In this document: positions 1-6,302 of the stretch, one piece after another
How positions within the stretch are numbered: the stretch's first letter is position 1
Layout of the letters: each line of letters opens with the position of its first letter
Translations under genes and position numbers: made by a program
DNA from: Candidatus Bathyarchaeota archaeon
GTDB taxonomy: Archaea > Thermoproteota > DRAE01
Direction: 5' to 3'
DNA: 6,532 nt
NCBI GenBank assembly: GCA_011041895.1
Contig: DRAE01000046.1
Span: forward strand, 1 to 6,532
Notes under the pieces: model-generated
Told to the model about the DNA's origin: nothing
The model's input: only the letters and a program-made list of their open reading frames with translations
Databases searched by the model: none

Positions 1-59
1 CCCCAGACCTCAAAGAAGTCAAATATTCTCTCCACAAGCAGCTTCTCGATGTCTAACAT
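1..59 (-). CDS. possible 5' end of a leftward gene, unknown product (partial)
   Basis: Read on the minus strand, an ATG at 59 opens a frame that stays open to the window edge. It gives about 19 residues beginning MLDIEKLLVERIFDFF, an amphipathic, charge-rich composition that looks like real protein. It would be transcribed divergently from the ABC transporter unit, with the 60-181 gap as shared upstream region. No convincing Shine-Dalgarno lies before this ATG, and an upstream minus-strand ATG near 91 runs into a stop after ten codons. The fragment is too short to assign a family, and it could be chance. The call rests on composition and on the sensible divergent layout only. Confidence 0.4.
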   Translation of the reverse strand, partial: MLDIEKLLVERIFDFFEVW

Positions 60-125
60 TATCTGAAATTACTTACCCAGTGAAATAACATTATTTCCAC
101 TTGTACAGTGTGGTCAAGAACTATA

Positions 126-136
126 GTTTTATATTT
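126..136 (+). promoter_or_regulatory. TATA box of the ABC transporter unit
   Basis: TTTATATT at 128-135 fits the archaeal TATA consensus. It would place the transcription start about 25 nt downstream, near 155-161, leaving a short leader of about 20-25 nt that still contains the ribosome site. The position is consistent with the TTG start at 182. The transcription start is inferred. Confidence 0.5.
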
Positions 137-168
137 GTACTAAGGGTTAGTATTGGAAAAGTGGCATA

Positions 169-175
169 GAGGGGG
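169..175 (+). promoter_or_regulatory. ribosome binding site that fixes a TTG start
   Basis: GAGGGGG at 169-175 ends 6 nt before the TTG at 182. An in-frame TAG at 167-169 excludes any upstream start, and no ATG or GTG lies close downstream in frame. This purine block is the main reason for accepting TTG as the start codon. Confidence 0.6.
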
Positions 176-181
176 CTTAAA

Positions 182-1117
182 TTGCCTGTCATTGAAACAG
201 TGAATCTAACAAAGTATTACGGTAAACTTCTTGCACTTAGCAATCTAAATCTCACAGTTGAAGAAGGAGACTGTGTAGGCTATCTTGGGCCAAATGGAGC
301 AGGTAAAACAACCACTATAAAGCTTCTATGCAACCTCATAAGACCGAGCAAAGGTGAAGCCTACATTAATGGCATAAATGTGAGAAAGCACCCTGATAAA
401 GCCCTAAAACATGTTGGAGCAATAGTTGAAGTTCCAGGATTCTACCCATACCTTACAGCAAAGGAGCATCTGGAATTCCTTGGAAGACTAAGGGGGATCC
501 CACTAAATGAGATAAGACAAAGGATAAGGGAAGTTCTTGAACTAGTCGGTCTAGGAGAGTGCATCAATAGGAAAGTTGGAACATTCTCGCGTGGGATGCT
601 ACAGAGGCTTGCAATAGCTCAGGCCCTAATACATGACCCAGATATCCTAATACTAGATGAACCAGCTATAGGACTGGATCCAAGGGGAATGCATGAGATA
701 AGAGAAATCATAAAAATGCTGCATAGAAAAGAGAAGAAAACAATTTTCTTATCATCACATCTTCTATATGAAGTTGAGCAGATATGTGAGAAAGTTGCCC
801 TTCTGAACAAAGGAGTTCTCCTAGCCTATGATAAAATATCTAATCTAGAAAAGATATTAAAGCACTCAGTGGTTGAAGCCGCCCTAGTGGAGCCTCCATC
901 GGGAGGTCAACTTGAGCAGATCAAGGAGCTGGAGTTCGTGCAAAAATACGACATAAGCCCTGATGGAAAGACTCTCTATATACATGTACTTGGAGGAGAA
1001 GAGGCGCGATATCAGCTTCTCAAGTCACTTATAGATCTGGGATTAAAGATATCCTCCTTCAAGTCTTCCGAGACACTTGAGCAAATTTACCTAGAACTTG
1101 TAAAGGAGTCGGCCTAA
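182..1117 (+). CDS. ABC-2 type transporter ATP-binding protein (BcrA/NatA/CcmA-like)
   Basis: This is the cytoplasmic ATPase of an ABC exporter, powering the permease encoded immediately downstream. Walker A is GPNGAGKTT at residues 36-44. The Q-loop position carries Glu (E83 in IVEVPGFYP), as often seen in bacitracin-resistance (BcrA)-like ATPases. The signature is FSRGM (135-139), a departure from LSGGQ. Walker B is ILILDEP (155-161), with the D-loop GLDP at 164-167 and the switch His at H193. Residues after about 220 form the C-terminal extension usual in this subfamily, and the 311-aa length is typical. The start is TTG, supported by a GAGGGGG site 6 nt upstream and an in-frame stop just before. 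The stop at 1115-1117 lies 1 nt before the permease ATG, so the two are almost certainly co-transcribed and coupled. The family is clear; the substrate (drug, peptide, Na+, copper-related or other) cannot be read from the sequence. Confidence 0.95.
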   Translation: MPVIETVNLTKYYGKLLALSNLNLTVEEGDCVGYLGPNGAGKTTTIKLLCNLIRPSKGEAYINGINVRKHPDKALKHVGAIVEVPGFYPYLTAKEHLEFLGRLRGIPLNEIRQRIREVLELVGLGECINRKVGTFSRGMLQRLAIAQALIHDPDILILDEPAIGLDPRGMHEIREIIKMLHRKEKKTIFLSSHLLYEVEQICEKVALLNKGVLLAYDKISNLEKILKHSVVEAALVEPPSGGQLEQIKELEFVQKYDISPDGKTLYIHVLGGEEARYQLLKSLIDLGLKISSFKSSETLEQIYLELVKESA

Positions 1118-1118
1118 A

Positions 1119-1928
1119 ATGGCGGGTGCAGTTGAAGAGTTAAAGAAGATGGCTATAGTAGTTAGATATGAGATCCTAAAGCATCTCAGGAGAAAGAGAA
1201 TATATGTTGCAATCACAGTGTTCATGCTGACAGCTTTAGCATGCGTTCTGGTTCCAGCGTACTTTAATGCCCCTATGCCTCCAGATGCAAGAACCTTCGG
1301 AGCAAACTATGTAAACTTCCTTGGAATACTTGAGCTGATGACGATCATTTGCGGAACATTCTTCGTCGGAGATGCTATAGCATCAGAGTTCGAGCATAAG
1401 ACAGCATTTATATCCTTTATCAACCCTGTGAAAAGAGAAGTTATCGTGCTTGGGAAATATATTGCAGCATTTCTTCCAGTAGCTCTCGCACTGTCACTCT
1501 ACTACCTAGTTGGAGCGGTGGCAATGTATACAAGCTACAATGAAATATCCGTGAGGTTTATAATGTCCTATCTCCTTGAGCTACTCTATCTTGCAAGTGT
1601 AATAGCCTTTACAATGCTTTTCAGTAGTCTATTCAAGAGAGGAATACTGGCGTCAATACTCTCATTTATTCTACTATTTCTAGTGTTTCCAATAATCAGC
1701 TTCATCCTAGTATTTGCCGGAATATATCCGATAGCAGTACTAACCTTTGCCGGGCAAATAGTTACCGAGATATTCATGGACTATCCCATGATGGAGGAAA
1801 TATATACAGGACACTTCACATTCAGACTCTACCACCCAATGCTCATAGACAGTATAATATCAATGCTAGCATATGTAGTCGTATCACTAGTGATTTCAAC
1901 AATTGTAGTAAAGTTTAAAGAGGTTTAA
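1119..1928 (+). CDS. ABC-2 type transporter permease (NosY-like)
   Basis: This is an integral membrane subunit partnering the preceding ATPase. After a basic N-terminal amphipathic stretch (about 8-27, RYEILKHLRRKR), six hydrophobic segments are visible at about 28-46, 66-86, 110-133, 145-168, 172-200 and 243-264. The stretch after TM2, with ASEFEHKTAFISFINPVKR and then GKYIAA, matches the pattern in ABC-2/NosY permeases where an acidic-His motif precedes a short amphipathic helix and TM3. A GGAG at 1105-1108, inside the ATPase gene, sits 10 nt before the ATG at 1119. An internal ATG at residue 11 is a less likely alternative start. The 269-aa length is normal for a permease that dimerises or pairs with a second one; no second permease gene is present here, which favours a homodimer. 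The substrate is unknown. Confidence 0.9.
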   Translation: MAGAVEELKKMAIVVRYEILKHLRRKRIYVAITVFMLTALACVLVPAYFNAPMPPDARTFGANYVNFLGILELMTIICGTFFVGDAIASEFEHKTAFISFINPVKREVIVLGKYIAAFLPVALALSLYYLVGAVAMYTSYNEISVRFIMSYLLELLYLASVIAFTMLFSSLFKRGILASILSFILLFLVFPIISFILVFAGIYPIAVLTFAGQIVTEIFMDYPMMEEIYTGHFTFRLYHPMLIDSIISMLAYVVVSLVISTIVVKFKEV

Positions 1929-1930
1929 AT
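1924..1930 (+). promoter_or_regulatory. candidate TATA box for the 1969 ORF
   Basis: TTTAAAT overlaps the permease stop codon and lies about 40 nt before the ATG at 1969. An archaeal box there would start transcription around 1950-1955, leaving a leader of about 15-20 nt. Such sequences are common in AT-rich DNA, so the support is weak. Confidence 0.25.
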
Positions 1931-1968
1931 TCTCTATTAATGGTAGTCTTTGTAGATAGTGGTTCGAG

Positions 1969-2130
1969 ATGAACAGAGCTGATAAGGTCAAGGAAGAGGT
2001 TAAATCTGGAGGGTATAAGAGAATTCAGCCAAACCCAGCGATGCTTTACATGCTTGTAATCCACTATCTCAAGATAGTAGATTACGAGGATGAGGAATAC
2101 TTCTACGATGTTGTTCCATGTGCATGCTAG
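1969..2130 (+). CDS. 53-codon ORF upstream of PEPCK: leader ORF or detached N-terminal extension
   Basis: ATG at 1969 opens a frame ending in TAG at 2128-2130. The product has a charged start (MNRADKVKEEVKSGGYKR), a central hydrophobic run (PAMLYMLVIHYLKIV), an acidic stretch (DYEDEEYFYD) and a Cys pair at the end (CAC). This looks far more like genuine protein than the overlapping PEPCK-frame reading of 2090-2220, which is nearly free of acidic residues. A stop at 1957-1959 rules out a longer version. The Shine-Dalgarno is weak. The TAG lies 2 nt before the 5' arm of an inverted repeat whose 3' arm holds the likely PEPCK start. It could be a regulatory leader ORF, a small independent protein, or the true N-terminus of PEPCK cut off by a +1 frameshift somewhere in 2081-2127. 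I recognise no family. Confidence 0.45.
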   Translation: MNRADKVKEEVKSGGYKRIQPNPAMLYMLVIHYLKIVDYEDEEYFYDVVPCAC

Positions 2131-2132
2131 AG

Positions 2133-2242
2133 AACCTGCATTGAGGGCCTCCTTTTTCCAAATGAGTATACTATATATGCTTCCAAATAGTTACATTCTT
2201 AATTCATATAATTCAGCCCAGCTGGTGGAGGCCATGCAAGTT
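2133..2242 (+). repeat. imperfect inverted repeat enclosing the PEPCK ribosome site and start
   Basis: The 5' arm at 2133-2152 pairs with 2227-2242. The inner stem is seven perfect pairs (GGCCTCC 2146-2152 with GGAGGCC 2227-2233). A four-base bulge (TGAG, 2142-2145) follows on the 5' side. The outer stem is eight of nine pairs (2133-2141 with 2234-2242, one C-A mismatch). The loop, 2153-2226, is 74 nt and strikingly AT-rich. The 3' arm contains GGAGG and the ATG at 2234, so folding in mRNA would hide the likely start of PEPCK. The pairing was checked base by base; the function is inferred. Confidence 0.55.
2171..2178 (+). promoter_or_regulatory. candidate internal TATA box for PEPCK
   Basis: CTATATAT lies in the AT-rich loop of the inverted repeat. 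Initiation about 25 nt downstream, near 2199-2201, would give a leader of about 33 nt that lacks the 5' arm, leaving the ATG at 2234 accessible. Two promoters, one giving a masked start and one an open start, would be a simple switch. Position only; no direct evidence. Confidence 0.3.
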
Positions 2243-4021
2243 ATTCCCCCGATAGAGGAGCTAACTCCTGAAAAGTTTAAGGAGGCCTTTAGGAGAATTT
2301 TGGAGGTTAAGGAGAGAGCCGGTATAAAGGCTATCCTTGACAATCCGAATGACCTCTTTGAAAGGGCAAAGCTGTATGGCACTCAGTATAGGAACGGTGC
2401 ATGGGGATGGGCTTCAAACATATGGAGTAGATCAGCTGCCAACACTGTAGTCATTGAAAGTGATGACCAGCTCCAGTATGAACACAAACTGTTAATGTGC
2501 AGGGTTCTAGAGCATATACTTGCCCAAGGACCATTGATAAAAGTTGACGGCTACGTTGGCAAACCAGGTACAAAGGTGCAGATGCATGCGACAGTCTATG
2601 TAGATCCACAGTTTCCAGATCTAGCCTATAGGTGGAAGCAACTTGTCTATCCAGCTCCGCCAGATGAGAAACCAGACATAGAGGTTTTCGTGATTCCACA
2701 CTATCTGGGCAATCCAAAGATACCTGGTACAGATAATCTGCTAATGGTGATGAGATTTCCACATCATGATTTCACAATAATAACAACCTCCTCATATCAG
2801 GGAGAGGTTAAAAAGGCGGTTCTCACACACTGGATATTCCACGTCTACAAGAAGGGATGCACTGGAGAACATGCCGCTTTAAGAGAGTTCACGGTTAAAA
2901 CTGTGGATGGCAAGTGGAAAAGAGTTATAATGGCTGTCTGGGGTCTAACAGGCACTGGCAAATCCACTCATGGCCTATATGTGTGGACTGAGGAAAATGC
3001 GAAAATTTACATGGAACAGTTTGGAATAAACCCGCTGGAATATGTTAAGGACCAAGCGATTAAAAACGATGACATAGTTGCCATAGACGAGGATAGAGTA
3101 TATGGCTCTGAGAGAGGATGCTGGACAAAGACAGAGGATTTAACTCCAGAGCAAATAGCCATGTGGAAGGCTGCAACAAGTCCAAGAGCTTTGCATGAGA
3201 ACACTGAGTTCGATGAAAATGGGAATCCAAGCTTCAAGGGAGAGCTTTTCCAGTACTTTGGAATGCCAAACCGAAACTCTAGAAGCGTAATATACTTGGA
3301 GGACACGGGATACTTTGACGGCGACACGGTTTCCTCGGGGCCCTTGAATACAGCCATATTTCTTAGTCCAGGATACTTTACAGACTATGCTTGGATAAAG
3401 ATAGTTGACCCAGCTCTTGCAGCCAAGGCATTGGCTGATGGAAGAACAATAGGGCATCCAGCGCAGGCAAAGGAGGTCATTGGAAGAATAAGGTTCGTAG
3501 CCAGATATGCACAGCCATTTACAATGGGGGTTAGAAACACAGATCACGTAGTTAGATTCTACAAGTACCTGCTCAAGAGAATTGAAAAAGGAGATCCAAT
3601 TGAAGTCTACATGTTCAACACAACCGGAAGAATAATTGCAAAATACGAGTGGGTTGAAAAGAAGCTTGGAGACAAGACAATAATGGCGCCAGAGCCCATA
3701 CTAGTGGAGGTAAACGGCATACCAAAGGCAGTTGGAGGAACAAGGCCAACAATAGAGGAAACAGAGCTATTCATACTACAAGCAGCCAGAGGAGCAGTAA
3801 AATACAAGCCCCACCCAGTATGGGGAGAAAAAGTACTTGTTCCAGCCGAGGTACCAGGAATATCAAAGGAAAGACTCAAGGAACTAGACCCAACAACTTA
3901 CGTAAGCATGGACGAGTTCAAAGCCCTACTAAAAGCACAAATCGAAGAAAGCAAATACTGGCTAAACAAAAACAGCCCAGGACTCCCAGAAGAAATAGTC
4001 AATGCAATGGACTTCGAATGA
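2234..4021 (+). CDS. phosphoenolpyruvate carboxykinase, ATP-type superfamily, divergent archaeal form
   Basis: It is predicted to decarboxylate and phosphorylate oxaloacetate to PEP (or the reverse) in the cytoplasm, for gluconeogenesis or anaplerosis. Compared from memory with E. coli PckA, the catalytic set is intact. An NPNDLFE segment (37-43) matches the N-terminal NPSxxLL/LYEEA region. R66 falls where R65 binds substrate. YQGEVKK has Y188 and K193/K194 matching the YxGEMKK motif. H213 is the metal His. Walker A is GLTGTGKST (237-245, K243), metal Asps are D279/D280, GCWTK (295-299) matches GCYAK, and R350 matches the TENTR Arg. The C-terminal VPG...LDPTTY (540 onward) matches ELPG...LDPRNTY. 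At 595 aa it is longer than the usual 525-540. I chose ATG 2234 because GGTGGAGGCC before it mirrors GGTGGGAGC before the 4251 gene, and R66 then sits where expected. The frame is open back to 2081, with ATGs at 2090 and 2162, but that part reads as non-coding. Nucleotide preference (ATP or other) is not certain. Confidence 0.88.
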   Translation: MQVIPPIEELTPEKFKEAFRRILEVKERAGIKAILDNPNDLFERAKLYGTQYRNGAWGWASNIWSRSAANTVVIESDDQLQYEHKLLMCRVLEHILAQGPLIKVDGYVGKPGTKVQMHATVYVDPQFPDLAYRWKQLVYPAPPDEKPDIEVFVIPHYLGNPKIPGTDNLLMVMRFPHHDFTIITTSSYQGEVKKAVLTHWIFHVYKKGCTGEHAALREFTVKTVDGKWKRVIMAVWGLTGTGKSTHGLYVWTEENAKIYMEQFGINPLEYVKDQAIKNDDIVAIDEDRVYGSERGCWTKTEDLTPEQIAMWKAATSPRALHENTEFDENGNPSFKGELFQYFGMPNRNSRSVIYLEDTGYFDGDTVSSGPLNTAIFLSPGYFTDYAWIKIVDPALAAKALADGRTIGHPAQAKEVIGRIRFVARYAQPFTMGVRNTDHVVRFYKYLLKRIEKGDPIEVYMFNTTGRIIAKYEWVEKKLGDKTIMAPEPILVEVNGIPKAVGGTRPTIEETELFILQAARGAVKYKPHPVWGEKVLVPAEVPGISKERLKELDPTTYVSMDEFKALLKAQIEESKYWLNKNSPGLPEEIVNAMDFE

Positions 4022-4037
4022 TAGCTTTCAATCACTA

Positions 4038-4050
4038 ATTTTCCTTTTTC
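4038..4050 (+). terminator. T-rich probable terminator after PEPCK
   Basis: TTTTCCTTTTTC begins about 17 nt after the PEPCK stop, in a pyrimidine-rich stretch without an obvious stem-loop. Archaeal transcription commonly ends at such T-tracts, so PEPCK probably ends its own unit here and the ligase gene starts a new one. Confidence 0.4.
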
Positions 4051-4121
4051 ATTGAGCTTGGAAATGTAATTTTACTCTATCAAAACAGAATATAACTTAC
4101 CTTACTAGTTTAGTATAGAAA

Positions 4122-4128
4122 TATAAAA
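4122..4128 (+). promoter_or_regulatory. candidate TATA box (distal) in the PEPCK-ligase spacer
   Basis: TATAAAA at 4122-4128 is the best TATA-like match in the 229-nt spacer. If used for the ligase gene, transcription would begin near 4148 and leave a leader of roughly 100 nt. No ORF of note occurs between. The rest of the spacer shows no RNA gene or strong repeat. Confidence 0.3.
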
Positions 4129-4208
4129 CCTATGACTTAAGCAGCATCAAGGAAATCATTTTCATTTACAGCTTCCCTAACAGCGATCTACATATTGGAT
4201 AAAGTTAA

Positions 4209-4219
4209 CGTTTTATTTT
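4209..4219 (+). promoter_or_regulatory. candidate TATA box (proximal) for the ligase operon
   Basis: GTTTTATTTTT lies about 35 nt before the ATG at 4251. Initiation about 25 nt downstream, near 4240, would leave a very short leader that just includes the GGTGGGAG ribosome site. This spacing is more usual for archaea than the distal box at 4122, but the sequence match is poorer. Confidence 0.3.
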
Positions 4220-4250
4220 TGAAGTGCTCTACTTTAGTTTTGGTGGGAGC

Positions 4251-5144
4251 ATGGTGCACATAGCCTTAATAGGGGAGCCTACATGGGAGAGTCAGCAGGT
4301 TAAGAATGAGATTATAAAGAGAGGTTGCAAGTTTACATGGATTGACCCGGCAAAGATAGTGATGATAAGTGGATCTGTTAACCCGCTCTTTGAGATATCA
4401 GAGTACGGGAACCCCGATGTCGTGCTTTTCAGATTGATGGCCATTGGATTAAAGATTCCAAAGAAGAAGTTCGTGGATGACATTGGATTAGCTATTTTAA
4501 CATTCTTTGAGGCAGCTGGTGTTCCAACAATGAATCCAAGCTATGCCATTAGAAACTCCATGCACAAGCATTATGCACATGTGCTTTTGACAAAGGCTGG
4601 GCTTCCAACACCTCTCTCATGCTATGCACAGACACCCGAGGTAGCACTGAAGGCACTTAAAAAGATAGGCTATCCAGCGGTCATAAAACCTCTCATGGGC
4701 TCACAGGGTAAGGGAGTTGTCAAAGTAAACTCGCCTGAGGAAGCTGAAAAGGATCTACTTGAGAGGCTCGAGTATCCAGTGATCATTGAAGAGTATGTGG
4801 AGAAGGTTGGCAACAGGGATACAAGAGTCTTCGTGGTTGGAGAGCAGGCCATAGCTGCCATGCATAGAATCGCCAAGCCGGGAACCTTTATAACAAATGT
4901 GCACATGGGTGGAAGCGTTAAAGGCCTATATCCGGTGCCAGATGATCTTGCAGAGCTTGCAATAAAGGCCGCTAAAACACTTAACCTGATAATGGCTGGC
5001 ATAGACATAATGGAGGATCCGGATAGAGGCTACATGATACTTGAAACAAACTCTGTCCCGGGATTCCAAGGACTATACAAGGCAACTGGAGTAAACATGG
5101 CCCCCTTCATAGTTGAGAAGGCAATTGAGCTCGCCAAGAAGTAA
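4251..5144 (+). CDS. RimK-like ATP-grasp amino-acid ligase
   Basis: It is predicted to form an ATP-dependent amide bond between a carboxylate and an amino acid, as in RimK, LysX/ArgX, MptN and CofF. An N-terminal pre-ATP-grasp domain occupies about 1-95. The ATP-grasp core has K146 and the Gly-rich loop GSQGKG (150-155). DTRVFVVG is followed by ITNVHMGGS, close to the RimK pattern DxRxxVVG...NxHRGG. Metal ligands fit D252 and ETN (E265, N267), and the end VPGFQGLYKATGVN matches the RimK-type tail. The 297-aa length is typical. The frame opens further with a GTG at 4224, but ATG 4251 is preferred because GGTGGGAG sits just upstream. The LysX/ArgX landmarks (TxRGG, EVNGVPEF) are not exact, so I do not name it LysX. 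The M20 hydrolase begins 5 nt after the stop. The acceptor substrate is unknown. Confidence 0.85.
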   Translation: MVHIALIGEPTWESQQVKNEIIKRGCKFTWIDPAKIVMISGSVNPLFEISEYGNPDVVLFRLMAIGLKIPKKKFVDDIGLAILTFFEAAGVPTMNPSYAIRNSMHKHYAHVLLTKAGLPTPLSCYAQTPEVALKALKKIGYPAVIKPLMGSQGKGVVKVNSPEEAEKDLLERLEYPVIIEEYVEKVGNRDTRVFVVGEQAIAAMHRIAKPGTFITNVHMGGSVKGLYPVPDDLAELAIKAAKTLNLIMAGIDIMEDPDRGYMILETNSVPGFQGLYKATGVNMAPFIVEKAIELAKK

Positions 5145-5149
5145 TCTAG

Positions 5150-6301
5150 GTGAGTGAAACGACCATTCACGAGCTCAAATCCCTTCTATTTTCACTTATA
5201 AGATGCAACACAGTTAACCCGCCGGGAAATAGTAGAGAAGCTATCGATCTAATAGCGGAGTATCTCAAGAATACACCAGCAGACATTAAGATAATTGAGG
5301 CATGGGATGACAAAAACAAGACATACATGTATAATCTCATAGCAGAATACTCAACCGGAAGCGGAAAAACATTGATCTTCAATGGACACCATGACGTAGT
5401 TCCACCGGGAGCCAATTGGAGCTATGACCCGTTCAAGCCAGTTGAGGAAAATGGATGGATCATTGGAAGAGGAGCCAGCGACATGAAAGGTGGAATCGCT
5501 GCAATGGTCTACGCCTTCAAACATTTATGCGAGAACCCCGATTTCAAAGGTAAACTTGTGCTATCAATAGTCGCGGACGAGGAAATCGACAGCTCCGCTG
5601 GAACAAGATACCTGCTTGAAAAAGGCCTGCTTAAGGGAGACTATGCAATAGTTGGGGAAAGCACCGGTCTAAACATTGTCACAGCTAGGAAAGGTGTTAT
5701 ATGGGTTAAGATTAAGACGCTTGGAGTAGCCGCGCATGGAAGCAAACCACATTTAGGAGTAAATGCAATAGAGAAAATGGCAAAGATCATAGAGAGGCTT
5801 TCAAAGCTTAGATGGAGTATAAGGCATCCCAGACTTGGAAAGCCGACAATGAACTTTGGCATAATAAGAGGAGGCACATCCATAAACACCGTTGCAGATG
5901 AGTGCGAGCTTCTAATAGATATGAGAGCAATCCCCGGGCAGAAAATAGAGGATATCAAAAAGAGGATATGTGGAGAAATCGAGAAAATACGTTTAAAAGA
6001 TAAGGATCTCAAGTATGAAATCGAGCTGATCGACGTCTTCCCACCATATGAAATTGATAGAAAACATAAACTGGTTAAAATTGCTAGAAAAACTGTAAAA
6101 GAGATTACTGGAAAAACTCCAAAGCTACTGGCAAAACCTGGCTCCTCGGATGTCGTCTTCCTAGCTGAGAAAGGTATAGCAAGCATAGACCTAGGTCCAA
6201 CCGGTAGAAATGCTCACGGAGCAAATGAAGCAGTTAACTTTGAAAGCGTGGCAAAACTATCAGAAATATACATAAAAGTTGCCAAGAGAATCCTAAAGTA
6301 A
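5150..6301 (+). CDS. M20-family metallohydrolase (ArgE/DapE/carboxypeptidase G2 type)
   Basis: This di-zinc amidohydrolase cleaves an acyl-amino acid or peptide amide bond. The full catalytic set is visible: GHHD (79-82), with H80 as metal ligand and D82 supporting it; D111 in GASDMKGG as bridging ligand; DEE (143-145), with E144 as general base and E145 as ligand; E170 in VGEST; and H356 in NAHGANE near the C-terminus. The lid/dimerisation domain is about 175-290, including AAHGSKPHLGVNA. The length of 383 aa is normal. The start is GTG, 5 nt after the ligase stop. No strong Shine-Dalgarno precedes it, so translation probably depends on coupling. Pairing a ligase with a deacylase recalls LysX/LysK or ArgX, but it could equally be a succinyl-diaminopimelate desuccinylase, acetylornithine deacetylase or peptidase. 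Family certain, substrate not. Confidence 0.92.
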   Translation: MSETTIHELKSLLFSLIRCNTVNPPGNSREAIDLIAEYLKNTPADIKIIEAWDDKNKTYMYNLIAEYSTGSGKTLIFNGHHDVVPPGANWSYDPFKPVEENGWIIGRGASDMKGGIAAMVYAFKHLCENPDFKGKLVLSIVADEEIDSSAGTRYLLEKGLLKGDYAIVGESTGLNIVTARKGVIWVKIKTLGVAAHGSKPHLGVNAIEKMAKIIERLSKLRWSIRHPRLGKPTMNFGIIRGGTSINTVADECELLIDMRAIPGQKIEDIKKRICGEIEKIRLKDKDLKYEIELIDVFPPYEIDRKHKLVKIARKTVKEITGKTPKLLAKPGSSDVVFLAEKGIASIDLGPTGRNAHGANEAVNFESVAKLSEIYIKVAKRILK

Positions 6302-6302
6302 G

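Noticed and set aside
1940..1972. Ten-codon ORF starting at ATG 1940
   Set aside because: It is too short, has no ribosome site, and ends over the ATG of the longer ORF at 1969. Nothing distinguishes it from chance.
2090..2233. Extending PEPCK to the ATG at 2090 or 2162
   Set aside because: The added residues contain almost no acidic side chains and read as non-coding. No Shine-Dalgarno at normal spacing precedes either ATG, while ATG 2234 has a GGTGGAGG block like that of the 4251 gene. The longer forms cannot be fully excluded.
3007..3879. Several 90-135 codon minus-strand open frames inside PEPCK
   Set aside because: All are opposite the well supported PEPCK core and rich in Ser/Cys/Leu with no domain pattern. 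They are shadows.
3820..4038. 72-codon plus-strand open frame overlapping the PEPCK C-terminus
   Set aside because: It runs in a different frame over conserved PEPCK sequence and is extremely Lys/Arg/Thr/Asn-rich. It is a by-product of purine-rich coding DNA.
4224..4250. GTG at 4224 as start of the ATP-grasp ligase
   Set aside because: It would add nine residues that overlap the ribosome site GGTGGGAG. The ATG at 4251 begins the usual MVHIALIGE strand of the fold.
4022..4250. tRNA, small RNA or CRISPR-like repeats in the spacer
   Set aside because: I found no cloverleaf, TTCGANNC T-loop or repeated units in this AT-rich stretch.
4251..5144. Naming the ligase LysX or ArgX
   Set aside because: The landmark motifs are closer to RimK (NVHMGGS, ETNSVPGF) than to LysX/ArgX, and no LysW or other pathway gene is present in the window.
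5641..6186. 181-codon minus-strand open frame inside the M20 gene
   Set aside because: It lies antisense to a gene whose catalytic residues are all in place on the plus strand. Its Ser/Phe/Ile-rich composition is what the reverse strand of such coding DNA gives, and it has no recognisable motif.
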